Positions 44,517 to 53,929 of a DNA stretch of 64,000 bases are shown in pieces. Origin of the DNA: CAIXQW01 sp046049675 (lineage in GTDB: Bacteria; Bacteroidota; Bacteroidia; Chitinophagales; Chitinophagaceae); contig JBJORA010000055.1 of assembly GCA_046049675.1 (NCBI GenBank), positions 1 through 64,000 of the forward strand. The letters run 5' to 3'. How positions within the stretch are numbered: position 1 is the stretch's first letter; each line of letters opens with the position of its first letter. The position numbers were made by a program, and so were the translations under genes. The notes beneath the pieces were generated by a model. That model was given only the letters and a program-made list of their open reading frames with translations. It was not told where the DNA came from and searched no databases.

Positions 44517-45010
44517 GCACCGTAGCTAATAATAAAAAAGAAATTGTTGCGCCGAGTTACGACCCGAATCTTCCGGCGGTAAAAACAATCAACGATATAG
44601 AAAAGATGTTGCCGCACCGCTATCCCTTCTTGTTAGTAGACAAGATTATAGAAATGACGGAGCAGCACATTGTGGGCATTAAAAATGTAACCATCAACGA
44701 GCCATTTTTTCAAGGCCATTTTCCAGGCAATCCCGTTATGCCAGGCGTGTTGCAGTTAGAAGCAATGGCGCAGTGCGGCGGTATACTTGCTATTAGTAGC
44801 CAAGACCCGGGCGTGGCGTTCGATACTTATTTTCTTAAGATAGATAATGCCAAGTTTAAAGCGATGGTTTTACCGGGCGATACGCTTGTTATGAAACTAG
44901 AATTTAATGGCCCTATCCGCAGAGGCATTTGCGATATGCATGGCTATGCATTTGTGGGCAACAAACTAGTTTGCGAAGCCGATTTAATGGCACAAATTGT
45001 AAAGAAGTAG
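44513..45010 (+). CDS. fabZ: 3-hydroxyacyl-ACP dehydratase FabZ
   Basis: A 165-residue hot-dog fold dehydratase. IEKMLPHRYPFLLVDKIIEM is followed by FFQGHFPGNPVMPGVLQLEAMAQ, containing the catalytic His (GHFPG) and Glu (LQLEAMAQ). It makes the trans-2-enoyl-ACP of fatty-acid elongation. The 30-residue hydrophilic N-terminus (MSTVANNKKEIVAPSYDPNL) has the character of the linker that joins LpxC to FabZ in fused relatives. Its ATG overlaps the lpxC stop by 4 bp, in the -1 frame. Confidence 0.95.
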   Translation: MSTVANNKKEIVAPSYDPNLPAVKTINDIEKMLPHRYPFLLVDKIIEMTEQHIVGIKNVTINEPFFQGHFPGNPVMPGVLQLEAMAQCGGILAISSQDPGVAFDTYFLKIDNAKFKAMVLPGDTLVMKLEFNGPIRRGICDMHGYAFVGNKLVCEADLMAQIVKK

Positions 45011-45011
45011 T

Positions 45012-45635
45012 GTGCACCAAGGCATGACCATATCGCTACAGCAAGCCAGCAAACGATATTTTAATACATGGATTTTTAAAGACCTATCGCTTGAGGTTTT
45101 GCAGGGCGATAAACTTGCTATACTTGGTATTAACGGTAGCGGCAAGAGCACTTTAATGCAATGCATTAGTGGTCACGTGGGGTTAAGCGATGGCAAAGTA
45201 ATATGGACAGATGGCAACAAAGCTATTGATGACCACAAACGCTATGAGCAACTTAGTTTTTGCAGCCCAAGTATGCAACTCATAGAAGACTTTACGCTGC
45301 AAGAATTTCTGCAGCATCATTTTGCAATAAAACCAAGTATGAGCACTGCAGAAGAAGCAATTGCATATATTGGCTTAAATACATCTGCCGATAAACGCAT
45401 AGAAGTGTTTAGCAGCGGTATGAAGCAACGTGTAAAACTAGCACAAGCGCTTATGGCAAAAGTTCCTGTATGTTTTTTAGATGAGCCTTGCAGCAATTTA
45501 GACGAACAAGGCATTCAGCTTTACAATAAGATGGTGCACGACTTTGGCACAGAAAAAACTATTTTTGTAAGCAGCAACGATGCTGCAGAGTATCAATTTT
45601 GTAATAAACAAATTCTAGTACAAGACTATCAATAA
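45012..45635 (+). CDS. ABC transporter ATP-binding protein
   Basis: A 207-residue (GTG at 45012) or 203-residue (ATG at 45024) nucleotide-binding subunit. It has Walker A ILGINGSGKSTLMQ, signature SSGMKQRVKLAQAL (the S of LSGGQ kept, otherwise degenerate) and Walker B VCFLDEPCSNLDEQG. It ends at the next gene, whose ATG abuts its stop. The neighbouring MFS protein is a different transporter family, so the membrane partner is not adjacent; candidates include CcmA-like or lipid exporters. Cytoplasmic face of the inner membrane. Confidence 0.85.
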   Translation: MHQGMTISLQQASKRYFNTWIFKDLSLEVLQGDKLAILGINGSGKSTLMQCISGHVGLSDGKVIWTDGNKAIDDHKRYEQLSFCSPSMQLIEDFTLQEFLQHHFAIKPSMSTAEEAIAYIGLNTSADKRIEVFSSGMKQRVKLAQALMAKVPVCFLDEPCSNLDEQGIQLYNKMVHDFGTEKTIFVSSNDAAEYQFCNKQILVQDYQ

Positions 45636-46949
45636 ATGCATCAGCTCAACGATAAAAAAATAGTCCGCGCATGGACCATGTACGATTGGGCTAATAGCGC
45701 CTACAACCTTATTATCAATAGTGCTATTTTTCCGAGTTACTTTACAGCCATCGTTCCAGTAACAGTTGCTGTTTTTGGTACTGAGGTAAAAAATGAAAGC
45801 ATTGCAAGTTGGGCAATCTCTACAGCTTATATTATTGTAGCATGTATTAGCCCATTGCTTAGCGCCATAGCAGACTATAAAGGCAACAAAAAAACCTTTA
45901 TGCGTTTCTTTACCATGCTAGGTGCAATTTGTTGCATGGCCATGTTCTTCTTTAAAAAAGATGGTAACGACGTCAATACATGGTATGGCGTTAGCCTTAG
46001 CATTATGGCTTGCGTAGGCTATTGCGGTAGCCTTGTTTTTTACAATGCCTACCTACCAGAAATTGCTAGCAAAGACCAGCAAGACGCTGTGAGTGCTAGA
46101 GGATTTAGCATGGGCTATATAGGTAGCGTAAGTTTATTGGTATGCTGCCTTGTGTTTATCATCTTAAACGATAAGCATTTATGGGTAGATAAAAGTTTGC
46201 CAGCACGTGTTGCCTTTGTACTAGTTGGCTTGTGGTGGTTGGCTTGGAGTCAAATACCATTTAAGCGATTACCTAATATTAAAGCAAGCAATGCAAGTGG
46301 TGTAAATATTTATAAAGCCGGTTATCAAAAATTACAACATGTTTGGCGCGAATTAAAGCATCAACCTATTCTTACACGTTACCTATTGAGCTTTGCATTT
46401 ATTACCATGGGTGTGCAAACGGTTATGTTTATGGCCACCTATTTTGCCGCAAAGGAAATTAAGTTAGAACAGAGTCAGCTTATTATCACAATTCTACTTA
46501 TACAAATTATTGCCATTGGCGGTGCTTATGTTTTTGCAAAAGTGGCAAAGCAATACGGCAGTAAATTATCTATCAGCATTATGCTAGTCATTTGGATTGG
46601 CATCTGTTACGCTGCATACGACAAACACATCGTTAAAGACGTCAATAGTTTTTACATTCTTGCCGCGGTGGTAGGCGTAGTAATGGGCGGCATACAAAGT
46701 ACTACGCGAAGTACGTACAGTAAACTACTTCCTATAACAAAAGATGTTACAAGTTACTTTAGCTTTTACGATGTGGTAGAAAAACTCAGTATCGTAATTG
46801 GCACTGCCAGCTTCGGCCTTATGAGCAATGCTATGAGCATGCGCGAAAGTGCACTCATGCTAGGCGGCTACTTTATTATTGGCTTAACTATTTTATTGAG
46901 CACAGATTTATCTAAAACTAAATTTGCGAATGACACTACACACAATTAA
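45636..46949 (+). CDS. MFS transporter, UMF1/Atg22-like
   Basis: A 437-residue protein with about 12 hydrophobic helices. The N-terminus RAWTMYDWANSAYNLIINSAIFPSYF and the central YNAYLPEIASKDQQDAVSARGFSMGYIGS are the UMF1 (unidentified major facilitator 1) signatures, with GGIQSTTRSTYSKLLP in the C-terminal half. Inner-membrane exporter or vacuolar-type efflux relative with unknown substrate. Starts immediately after the ABC gene (TAAATG) and its end overlaps the MBL gene, so all belong to one operon. Confidence 0.88.
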   Translation: MHQLNDKKIVRAWTMYDWANSAYNLIINSAIFPSYFTAIVPVTVAVFGTEVKNESIASWAISTAYIIVACISPLLSAIADYKGNKKTFMRFFTMLGAICCMAMFFFKKDGNDVNTWYGVSLSIMACVGYCGSLVFYNAYLPEIASKDQQDAVSARGFSMGYIGSVSLLVCCLVFIILNDKHLWVDKSLPARVAFVLVGLWWLAWSQIPFKRLPNIKASNASGVNIYKAGYQKLQHVWRELKHQPILTRYLLSFAFITMGVQTVMFMATYFAAKEIKLEQSQLIITILLIQIIAIGGAYVFAKVAKQYGSKLSISIMLVIWIGICYAAYDKHIVKDVNSFYILAAVVGVVMGGIQSTTRSTYSKLLPITKDVTSYFSFYDVVEKLSIVIGTASFGLMSNAMSMRESALMLGGYFIIGLTILLSTDLSKTKFANDTTHN

Positions 46950-47769
46950 TACAGGTTTATTTAAGCTAGACGGTGGCGCAATGTTTGGCGTTGTACCAAA
47001 AAGCATGTGGCAAAAGCGCTACCCTGCCGACGACAATAATATGTGTACTTGGGCTATGCGTTGTTTACTTATAGAACAAGGCAAGCAATTAATACTTGTT
47101 GATACTGGTATTGGTAATAAGCAAGACGATAAGTTTTTTGGGCACTATTACTTGCATGGCAACGACAATCTTGTACAAAGCATCGGCAATGCTGGCTATA
47201 GCGTAGACGATATTACCGATGTAGTACTTACGCATCTGCACTTTGACCATTGTGGCGGTGCAATTGTTCGCGAAGGCGAGCAGCTTGTACCTCAATTCAA
47301 AAATGCAAAATATTGGAGCAACGAAGCGCATTGGCAAAATGCCACACAGCCTAACGAACGCGAGCGTGCAAGCTTTTTGAAAGATAATATTATACCGATA
47401 CAACAATGTGGGCAATTGCAATTTGCAAATACGGCAGAAGGCACCATGCTATTCGATAATATTGAACTCGTACAAGTCAATGGCCATACAGAAGGGATGA
47501 TGCTGCCGCTTATTAGCTACAAAGGCCACAAGATTTTATACGCCGCAGATTTATTTCCTAGTCCGCATCATATAAGCCTGCCTTGGATAATGGCATACGA
47601 TATGCAACCGATAGTAACGCTTGCCGAAAAGAAAAAAATCTTAGCCAGAGCTGCGCAAGAAAATTGGCTTGTTTATTTTGAGCACGATGCCACAATAGAA
47701 ATGTGTTCTATTGAAAGTAGCGACAAGGGCGTTGCCGTGAAGGATACATTCAAGCTGAGTGAACTTTAA
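46930..47769 (+). CDS. MBL-fold metallohydrolase
   Basis: Start at the ATG at 46930, overlapping the MFS gene by 20 bp; a TTG two codons earlier is also in frame. Metal site THLHFDH at residues 101-107, preceded by LILVDTGIG and followed by NGHTEGMMLPLISYKGHKILYAADLFP. The pattern is the glyoxalase II/lactonase-type subgroup (quorum-quenching-like lactonases share THLHxDH), but substrate is unknown. Last gene of the HD-lpxD operon-like run. Confidence 0.85.
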   Translation: MTLHTINTGLFKLDGGAMFGVVPKSMWQKRYPADDNNMCTWAMRCLLIEQGKQLILVDTGIGNKQDDKFFGHYYLHGNDNLVQSIGNAGYSVDDITDVVLTHLHFDHCGGAIVREGEQLVPQFKNAKYWSNEAHWQNATQPNERERASFLKDNIIPIQQCGQLQFANTAEGTMLFDNIELVQVNGHTEGMMLPLISYKGHKILYAADLFPSPHHISLPWIMAYDMQPIVTLAEKKKILARAAQENWLVYFEHDATIEMCSIESSDKGVAVKDTFKLSEL

Positions 47770-47773
47770 GACC

Positions 47774-47925
47774 TAACCGCAAAGCACGCAAAGTTTTTCG
47801 CAAAGTGCGCAGAGAGTGCCTTGCGGCACATGCCCTTCTAATCTAGGGACTGACCTTGTTTTTGATGCTACACAAATAGTACTTTGCGATTTTCGCGTGA
47901 CCCTTGGCGCTCTTTGCGGTTAAAC
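47774..47925. repeat. Paired GCAAAG-type repeats downstream of the MBL gene
   Basis: TAACCGCAAAG at 47774-47784 and CTTTGCGGTTA at 47912-47922 are perfect 11-bp inverted ends around two degenerate copies of the repeat that also occurs at 39522-39573. The unit (roughly AACCGCAAAGnACGCAAAG) is a type I recall as frequent between Bacteroidota genes. The rest of the 250-bp gap up to the HerA-like gene has no coding signal. Confidence 0.6.
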
Positions 47926-48019
47926 ACACGCAAACCCACACACACTATTCGCGGTTAAACAAACGGAATCAGATTTCCTTCAAATTTCTTACCTTGCAGC
48001 AACAACCAAAATATTTGAA

Positions 48020-49561
48020 ATGTCGTTTCAAGAAGCCATACAACAAGGATACGCCGTAAGTGGTGATAGTTTTATGCTAGGTGCTGCTATGCACGAAGGC
48101 AAGGTATATGCCGATGCCAAAATACAAGTCCCATTGCGTATGTTAAACCGCCACGGCCTCGTAGCAGGTGCTACAGGTACTGGTAAAACAAAAACCTTGC
48201 AATACTTTAGCGAAAGCCTTAGTAATGCAAGTGTACCGGTGTTACTCATGGACATCAAAGGCGACTTTAGTGGCATAGGCGCGGCAGGCACGCTCAACGA
48301 TAAAATTCAAGAGCGTATTACACAGCTAAGCACAACATATACACCTGCTGCTTTTCCTATTGAGTTGATGAGCCTTAGCAATGAGCCTGGTGTGCGCCTG
48401 CGAGCAACAGTAAGCGAGTTTGGCCCCGTGCTCATTAGCAGAATTCTTGGTCTCAACGATACACAAGAAGGTGTAATGAGCATGGTGTTTAAGTTTTGCG
48501 ACGACAAACAACTACCCCTACTCGACCTCAAAGACCTAACCAAAGTGTTGCAGTTTATGAGCAACGAAGGCAAGGACGATGTAAAGGCTGAGTACGGCAA
48601 TATTAGTCCAAGCACAGTAGGCACTATTATGCGCAACGTTATCGCCTTGCAGCAACAAGGAGCAGAAATGTTCTTTGGCGAAAAAAGTTTCGAAGTAGAT
48701 GACCTTATGCGTATTAGCGATGATGGCCGAGGTGTGATAAATATTGTGCGCGTTACTGACTTGCAAGACCGCCCAAAAATGTTTAGCACATTTATGCTAC
48801 AACTATTGGCAGAACTTTATGGCAGCCTACCAGAAGCTGGCGACTTAGACCGACCAAAATTGATTCTTATTCTAGACGAAGCCCACCTTATTTTTAATGA
48901 AGCAAGCAGTGTTTTGTTGCAACAGTTAGAAACGGTTATTAAGCTTATTCGTAGTAAGGGTGTAGGTATCTTCTTTTGCACACAAAACCCTACCGATATT
49001 CCGCAAGGCATATTGAGCCAACTTGGCTTTAAGATACAACATGCTTTGCGCGCCTTTACAGCTAAAGACCGTCAAGACATTAAAAAAGTTGCCGAGAACT
49101 ATCCCGAAACAACATTCTACCAAGTAGACGAACTCATTACACAGCTCGGCATCGGCGAAGCACTTGTAACCATGCTCAACGAAAAAGGTATACCAACACC
49201 ATTGGCACATACAATGATATGCCCACCAAGCAGCCGCATGGGTGTACTAGAGCAAGCAGAGCTCAGCACAGCTGTAAGCAGTAGCAAACTCGCTGCTAAA
49301 TACAACCAAGTGGTAGATAGCGAAAGTGCCTACGAAATACTTACTGCCAAACTACAACAAGCTGCAGGCGAACAAGTAGAAGAAAGCACAGTAAGTGCCA
49401 AAGGCAAAAAAGCTACAGAAGAAAAAAGCACCTTAGAAAGCATACTCGACAACCCGGTTGCAAAACAAGTTGGCCGAACCGCAGCTAGTGTACTTACACG
49501 CACTTTGCTTGGAGCGCTTGGTTTGGGTGGACGGAGTAAGAAGAAGACGGGGTGGTTTTAG
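48020..49561 (+). CDS. HerA-like ATPase, DUF853 family
   Basis: A 513-residue P-loop ATPase. Walker A is GATGTGKTKT (about residues 51-60); Walker B plus sensor ILILDEAHLIFNEASS is near residue 285, and FFCTQNPTDIPQGILSQLG is the family motif. The N-terminal LLNRHGLV-type strand and LLMDIKGDFSGI match DUF853 proteins, relatives of HerA/FtsK. A C-terminal linker of about 80 residues ends in a basic Gly-rich segment (LLGALGLGGRSKKKTGWF). Probable DNA translocase or helicase of unknown role. Confidence 0.87.
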   Translation: MSFQEAIQQGYAVSGDSFMLGAAMHEGKVYADAKIQVPLRMLNRHGLVAGATGTGKTKTLQYFSESLSNASVPVLLMDIKGDFSGIGAAGTLNDKIQERITQLSTTYTPAAFPIELMSLSNEPGVRLRATVSEFGPVLISRILGLNDTQEGVMSMVFKFCDDKQLPLLDLKDLTKVLQFMSNEGKDDVKAEYGNISPSTVGTIMRNVIALQQQGAEMFFGEKSFEVDDLMRISDDGRGVINIVRVTDLQDRPKMFSTFMLQLLAELYGSLPEAGDLDRPKLILILDEAHLIFNEASSVLLQQLETVIKLIRSKGVGIFFCTQNPTDIPQGILSQLGFKIQHALRAFTAKDRQDIKKVAENYPETTFYQVDELITQLGIGEALVTMLNEKGIPTPLAHTMICPPSSRMGVLEQAELSTAVSSSKLAAKYNQVVDSESAYEILTAKLQQAAGEQVEESTVSAKGKKATEEKSTLESILDNPVAKQVGRTAASVLTRTLLGALGLGGRSKKKTGWF

Positions 49562-49784
49562 GGTGATAGAATAAGAAACAATACAGCTAGCAACAGCGAT
49601 ACATAGAGACAAAATGCATAACGGCTGCGGTACTAGCTTAAGAAGGTTGTACAAGAAAAATAGTAACAAAACCAACTAGCTAAAAAACAGCAAACTACTT
49701 CACAAGGCTAAAGGCAAAACCACGCATTTAGTGCAATTCGCCGAAATTCAAAAAGAATACTTGACAACATGCTGAGTAACTATG

Positions 49785-52700
49785 CTACAAAGTACTTGAG
49801 CTAGAGGACGCCGCGGGAGCAGCGTTGTTAAACCTTGTGTAGAGCTTCTGCAATAGCCAGTTTTGCACTGTCTTTTTAAAGTCTGAGCTGTCCATAACCT
49901 TATCAAAGATTTTTTGGTTGTCGTCCATCCTGTCAATGAGTTTGTGAATGAAGACTTCTTCAAAACCATATTTGAAATTATCGATGTCGTTATTCATTGC
50001 TTGTTGTTTCAATGTGTCGTCATTGAATAGTTCTTCTTCTATTTGGTCAAAGAAAAGTTTGTCTGCCTTGTCAAAGTCTGTCCCGAAGCGGTCATTAAGC
50101 ACATCAATTATTTCAGAGAGTTTTGCTCTTTCGTCTTTTGGTCCGCTGATACCTGCTTCTGTTGTCGTGTTTAACGGAACTTCTCCTTTGGCTTCTAATG
50201 TAATTGAGTTTTCACTCATCTTTTGAAGTCTGTAATATTCCAATGCAACATCATTATCAAGTTTTAATCTTTCAATGTAGTCAGTCTTTGGTAGTTTGAT
50301 TAAAAGCAAACGACCATAAGCATAAAGTTTTTCGAGTTCTACATCTTGGAAAGGCAGAATTTGTGAAAGGAAAGAATATACGCGAACAAATGAAGTTAAA
50401 GCCTTTTTAAATTCGTCTTGTTTGGGCTCTTCTACTGCTTTGAAACGGTCTTTGGCTGGGTCAATCCAGCTGTAAAGCTTTGCTTGGTCTCTTGCAGTAT
50501 GTGATTCTTTCTTGAAAAACACTTCTGCAAAAGCATTTACTTCACTCCATTGATAAACTTGTGCTGCATCCAATCTGCCTTTTAAGTCATACAAGTGATT
50601 TGGGTCTGTATTTTCTTTTAAGGTGGTTAGTTCGTAGTAAGGTTGGAACGATTGAAAAATGGTGTCTTGCTCATTAGCAAAGTCCAAAACAAAAGTGTCC
50701 TCTTTTCCTGGGCAAGTTCTGTTTAGTCTTGAAAGTGTTTGAACTGCTTTAACTCCTGATAATTTCTTGTCCACATACATTGTATGTAAAAGCGGTTGGT
50801 CAAATCCTGTTTGGTATTTGTCAGCCACCAATAAAATTTTGTATTCGTCTGTTTCAAACTTTGCAGGAAGTTCTTTTTCTCCAAACCCGTTTAATTGTGG
50901 TTCACTTACTCCGTCCGGAAATGCCGTTTCTGTTACTTTGCCTGAAAATGCAACCAAAGGTTTTATGTCTTGGTAATTATTTTCTTTTATGTATTTCTTA
51001 AACTCAAAGTAATATCTCAAGGCGTGAAGTCTTGAACCTGTTACAACCATTGCTTTAGCACGTCCTCCGATTTTCTTCATTGTTACTTGTCTAAAGTGTT
51101 CAATGATTACTTCGGTTTTTTGTGCAAGATTATGTGGGTGTAATGAAACAAAACGACCGATGGCACTTGAAGCCTTTTTCTTGTTCAATAATGGGTCATC
51201 TTCAATGGCTTTATTGAGCCTGAAAAACATTTTGTATGTCATATAATATTTGAGAACGTCCAAAATGAAACCTTCTTCAATGGCTTGTTTCATAGAATAC
51301 AAGTCAAATGGTTTGGGTTTTCCGCTTTCGTCTTTTGTTCCAAATACTTCTATGGTTTTTGCTTTGGGTGTTGCTGTAAATGCAAAGAGTGAAATATTTT
51401 TTTGTGGGCCTCTTGCTTTTACTTGCTCTCTGATGAAATCGTCTGTCGTTTGTTCGGTTTCTTCATCTGCTCTTTCTGCTTCGTCCAACGTTTTTGCAGC
51501 CAACAATTCTTTCATTTTTTTTGTGGCTTCTCCTCCTTGACTGCTGTGTGCTTCATCAATTACAATGGCATAACTTTTATCTGCAAGGTCTTTGATTTTG
51601 TCAAGTGTAAAAGGAAACTTTTGAAGTGTGGTAATAATTATGTCTTTGCCTTTTTTAATTGCTTCGGCTAATTGTGTGCTGTCTTTATCAATTTTCTCAA
51701 CTACACCTTGCTTGTGTTCAAATTGGTAAATGGTGTTTTGCAATTGTTGGTCAAGCACATTTCTGTCTGTGATTACAATTACACTGTCAAAAACTCTTTT
51801 GTCTTGTGCATTGTGCAAACTTGATAGGCGATAAGCTAACCAAGCAATGGTGTTACTTTTACCGCTTCCTGCCGAATGTTGTATGAGATAATTATTTCCT
51901 GCTCCATTCTCCAAACTATGTTTTGATAATCGTCTAACAGCTTGTAATTGGTGGTAACGTGGAAATATTAAAGCCTCTTTCTTGTAAAGTTTTCCGTCAA
52001 TCGTTATTTCATCAATTTGCAAATGCAGATAGCGACTAAGAATGTTCATCCAACTATCTTTTTCCCAAATGCTTTCCCACAAGTAAGAAGTTCTGTAACC
52101 TTCGCTTGGCGGATTTCCTGCTCCGTTATTAAAACCTTTATTGAATGGAAGAAAACGAGTTTTGTCTCCGTCTAATTTGGTTGTGATATATACTTCATCA
52201 CTATCAACTGTAAAATGAACCAAAGCCCTTTTCTTAAATTGAAAAATCAATTCTCTTGGGTCTCTATCGTATTTGAATTGATTTTTAGCATTGGTTACAT
52301 CTTGTCCGGTAAAATGATTTTTCAGCTCAACGGTTGCCATTGGCAAACCATTTAAGGAAAGCACAAGGTCTAAACTGTTTTCATTTTTCAAACTGTATTT
52401 TACCTGACGAGTTACCGTTAATCGGTTCAAGTCATAAAGTCTTATGGTTTCTTCGTTTAGTTGGCTGTCAGGTTGGAAATAAGCCAATTGAAATTTCACC
52501 CCACTATCTGTAATGCCGTGACGGATTACATCTAACATTCCTCTTAAATCCAATTCTTTAAAAAGTCTTTTTACAAATTGGCTTTCTGTTTCGCCTTTGT
52601 AAAACTGCACCAATTTATCCCATTCTTTGGGTTGAGTAGCTTGCACAAAAGCCAAAACCGCTTTTGGGCCAAAAGCCAATTCACGGTCAAAGTCCATGTT

Positions 52701-52796
52701 AGTTCCTTCTGTCCAACCATTGGCACATAAATGCTCAATAATGGCAGTTTCAAAAGTCTGCTCTGTATGAATTTTATTCTTGTTTATTGTCTCCAT
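49785..52796 (-). CDS. hsdR: Type I restriction enzyme HsdR subunit, second system
   Basis: A 1003-residue ATP-dependent translocase-nuclease. The N-terminal HsdR nuclease has D143 and E157-L-K159 (LDLVLSLNGLPMATVELKNHF), then Walker A HSAGSGKS 307-314, DEAH 414-417, the motor motif FAFTATPKAKT and helicase C-terminal motif YQTGFDQPLLHTMYVDKKL. It differs strongly from the first system's HsdR, so the two are not recent duplicates. The C-terminal tail ends in Ser-rich sequence. Its start overlaps the upstream Ntn-hydrolase-like gene by 23 bp in another frame. TCT/TCA serine and AAA/GAA codons are frequent. Confidence 0.95.
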   Translation of the reverse strand: METINKNKIHTEQTFETAIIEHLCANGWTEGTNMDFDRELAFGPKAVLAFVQATQPKEWDKLVQFYKGETESQFVKRLFKELDLRGMLDVIRHGITDSGVKFQLAYFQPDSQLNEETIRLYDLNRLTVTRQVKYSLKNENSLDLVLSLNGLPMATVELKNHFTGQDVTNAKNQFKYDRDPRELIFQFKKRALVHFTVDSDEVYITTKLDGDKTRFLPFNKGFNNGAGNPPSEGYRTSYLWESIWEKDSWMNILSRYLHLQIDEITIDGKLYKKEALIFPRYHQLQAVRRLSKHSLENGAGNNYLIQHSAGSGKSNTIAWLAYRLSSLHNAQDKRVFDSVIVITDRNVLDQQLQNTIYQFEHKQGVVEKIDKDSTQLAEAIKKGKDIIITTLQKFPFTLDKIKDLADKSYAIVIDEAHSSQGGEATKKMKELLAAKTLDEAERADEETEQTTDDFIREQVKARGPQKNISLFAFTATPKAKTIEVFGTKDESGKPKPFDLYSMKQAIEEGFILDVLKYYMTYKMFFRLNKAIEDDPLLNKKKASSAIGRFVSLHPHNLAQKTEVIIEHFRQVTMKKIGGRAKAMVVTGSRLHALRYYFEFKKYIKENNYQDIKPLVAFSGKVTETAFPDGVSEPQLNGFGEKELPAKFETDEYKILLVADKYQTGFDQPLLHTMYVDKKLSGVKAVQTLSRLNRTCPGKEDTFVLDFANEQDTIFQSFQPYYELTTLKENTDPNHLYDLKGRLDAAQVYQWSEVNAFAEVFFKKESHTARDQAKLYSWIDPAKDRFKAVEEPKQDEFKKALTSFVRVYSFLSQILPFQDVELEKLYAYGRLLLIKLPKTDYIERLKLDNDVALEYYRLQKMSENSITLEAKGEVPLNTTTEAGISGPKDERAKLSEIIDVLNDRFGTDFDKADKLFFDQIEEELFNDDTLKQQAMNNDIDNFKYGFEEVFIHKLIDRMDDNQKIFDKVMDSSDFKKTVQNWLLQKLYTRFNNAAPAASSSSSTL

Positions 52797-53928
52797 TATC
52801 TTCTTTTGATTTTATTTCGGGTTGTGCTTCTTCTTCAACCGCTGGAATTACATCTACTGCCATTGCATTTGCTCCAACCGCAAATTCTTCTGCCACCGCT
52901 TCAACCAATTCAGGACCTTCAAAATCTTCTTGCACAACTTCTTCTTGTTGGTCATTTATTCTTGGGTCTTGCAAATCATTTACAACACTGTTGTAAAAGC
53001 CGTGCTTCATTACTTCAAGCAATAACTTTCTTTCAGATTTTGAAAGGTTATTGGTCAATTTTCCGTTTGGATAGCATTTCTCCACAAACGAAACATAATC
53101 ACCAAACAAGGTTTCAGAAATTACATCAAGGTATTCAGGTAATGCCATTTCGTGAATAACCAAAGTGTCAGGGTCAATATATCTTACTTCGGGTTTTTCA
53201 AACAGTCTATACTCTTTGCCTAAAAAATGCGGTTTCCCTTTTATACTTGGCCACATTACACCAAAAAATTCGTTGTGTCCGCTTTTGTAAACTTTGGCAA
53301 TTTGTAAAGCACCTCTGATAGTTGAGAAATTTTCTTGGTCTCGGCTCATTATGGAAAGAACTTTTAGTGGTTCCATATCGGCTAAGTTGTCTGAATTGTC
53401 ACCTTCAAATTCTCTATTCAATAATTGCTTTGCTTCGTCTAAATGGTCGCCAATAAAAACAACTTGCTTTGATTTTTTTCTCAGGTCTGCAAGACTATCA
53501 TTGAAAACAAATTTTTGTTCGGCAGGGTCATAAAAGATTTTGAACAAAACAAACTCTTGCAATTTCCAACTCCACCCTCCAAAAAGAAAATTGGCTTCTG
53601 CTCTTAACTGGTCAACTGGTTCTGAATTTTCCGTTATGAGATAAACCAACTCCGTAAAAAGTTCAGAAACAAAAAGGGCTAAATCGGAAATGTCTTTTGA
53701 TTTGTCTTGAAATTCTTTGTTGTATTGAAGTGCAGAAATTAAGTTTAGTATTAGCGGATAGGCTCTGTCTGTTCTTCCTGCAAAGCAGATTAATGCGTCC
53801 TTTCTCGGCAGGTCAAAAAGTTTTATACCTGTTGGCCATCTCTCACCTGCACTCAAACAGCTATCTGTGGCGAATATCAATTCGTCATTATCTCCTGTTT
53901 TTCTTATCCAAGCGGTGCAAAGTGTCAT
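52774..53928 (-). CDS. Proteasome-beta/HslV-like Ntn-hydrolase encoded in a type I restriction operon
   Basis: A 384-residue protein starting MTLCTAWIRKTGDNDELIFA. After Met removal it would present Thr1; Asp21 (ATDSCLSAG), Lys35 (GIKLFDL) and Gly50 (ICFAGRTDRAYP) line up with Thr1, Asp17, Lys33 and Gly47 of proteasome beta subunits, including the Ala/Ser-Gly spacing after the Asp. I infer an N-terminal nucleophile hydrolase. The C-terminal 60 residues are acidic and Ala/Glu-rich. It is placed between hsdS (stop 2 bp away) and hsdR (23-bp overlap), so it is made with the restriction complex. Roles such as processing HsdR or acting on phage proteins are speculation. Confidence 0.72.
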   Translation of the reverse strand: MTLCTAWIRKTGDNDELIFATDSCLSAGERWPTGIKLFDLPRKDALICFAGRTDRAYPLILNLISALQYNKEFQDKSKDISDLALFVSELFTELVYLITENSEPVDQLRAEANFLFGGWSWKLQEFVLFKIFYDPAEQKFVFNDSLADLRKKSKQVVFIGDHLDEAKQLLNREFEGDNSDNLADMEPLKVLSIMSRDQENFSTIRGALQIAKVYKSGHNEFFGVMWPSIKGKPHFLGKEYRLFEKPEVRYIDPDTLVIHEMALPEYLDVISETLFGDYVSFVEKCYPNGKLTNNLSKSERKLLLEVMKHGFYNSVVNDLQDPRINDQQEEVVQEDFEGPELVEAVAEEFAVGANAMAVDVIPAVEEEAQPEIKSKEDNGDNKQE

Positions 53929-53929
53929 A

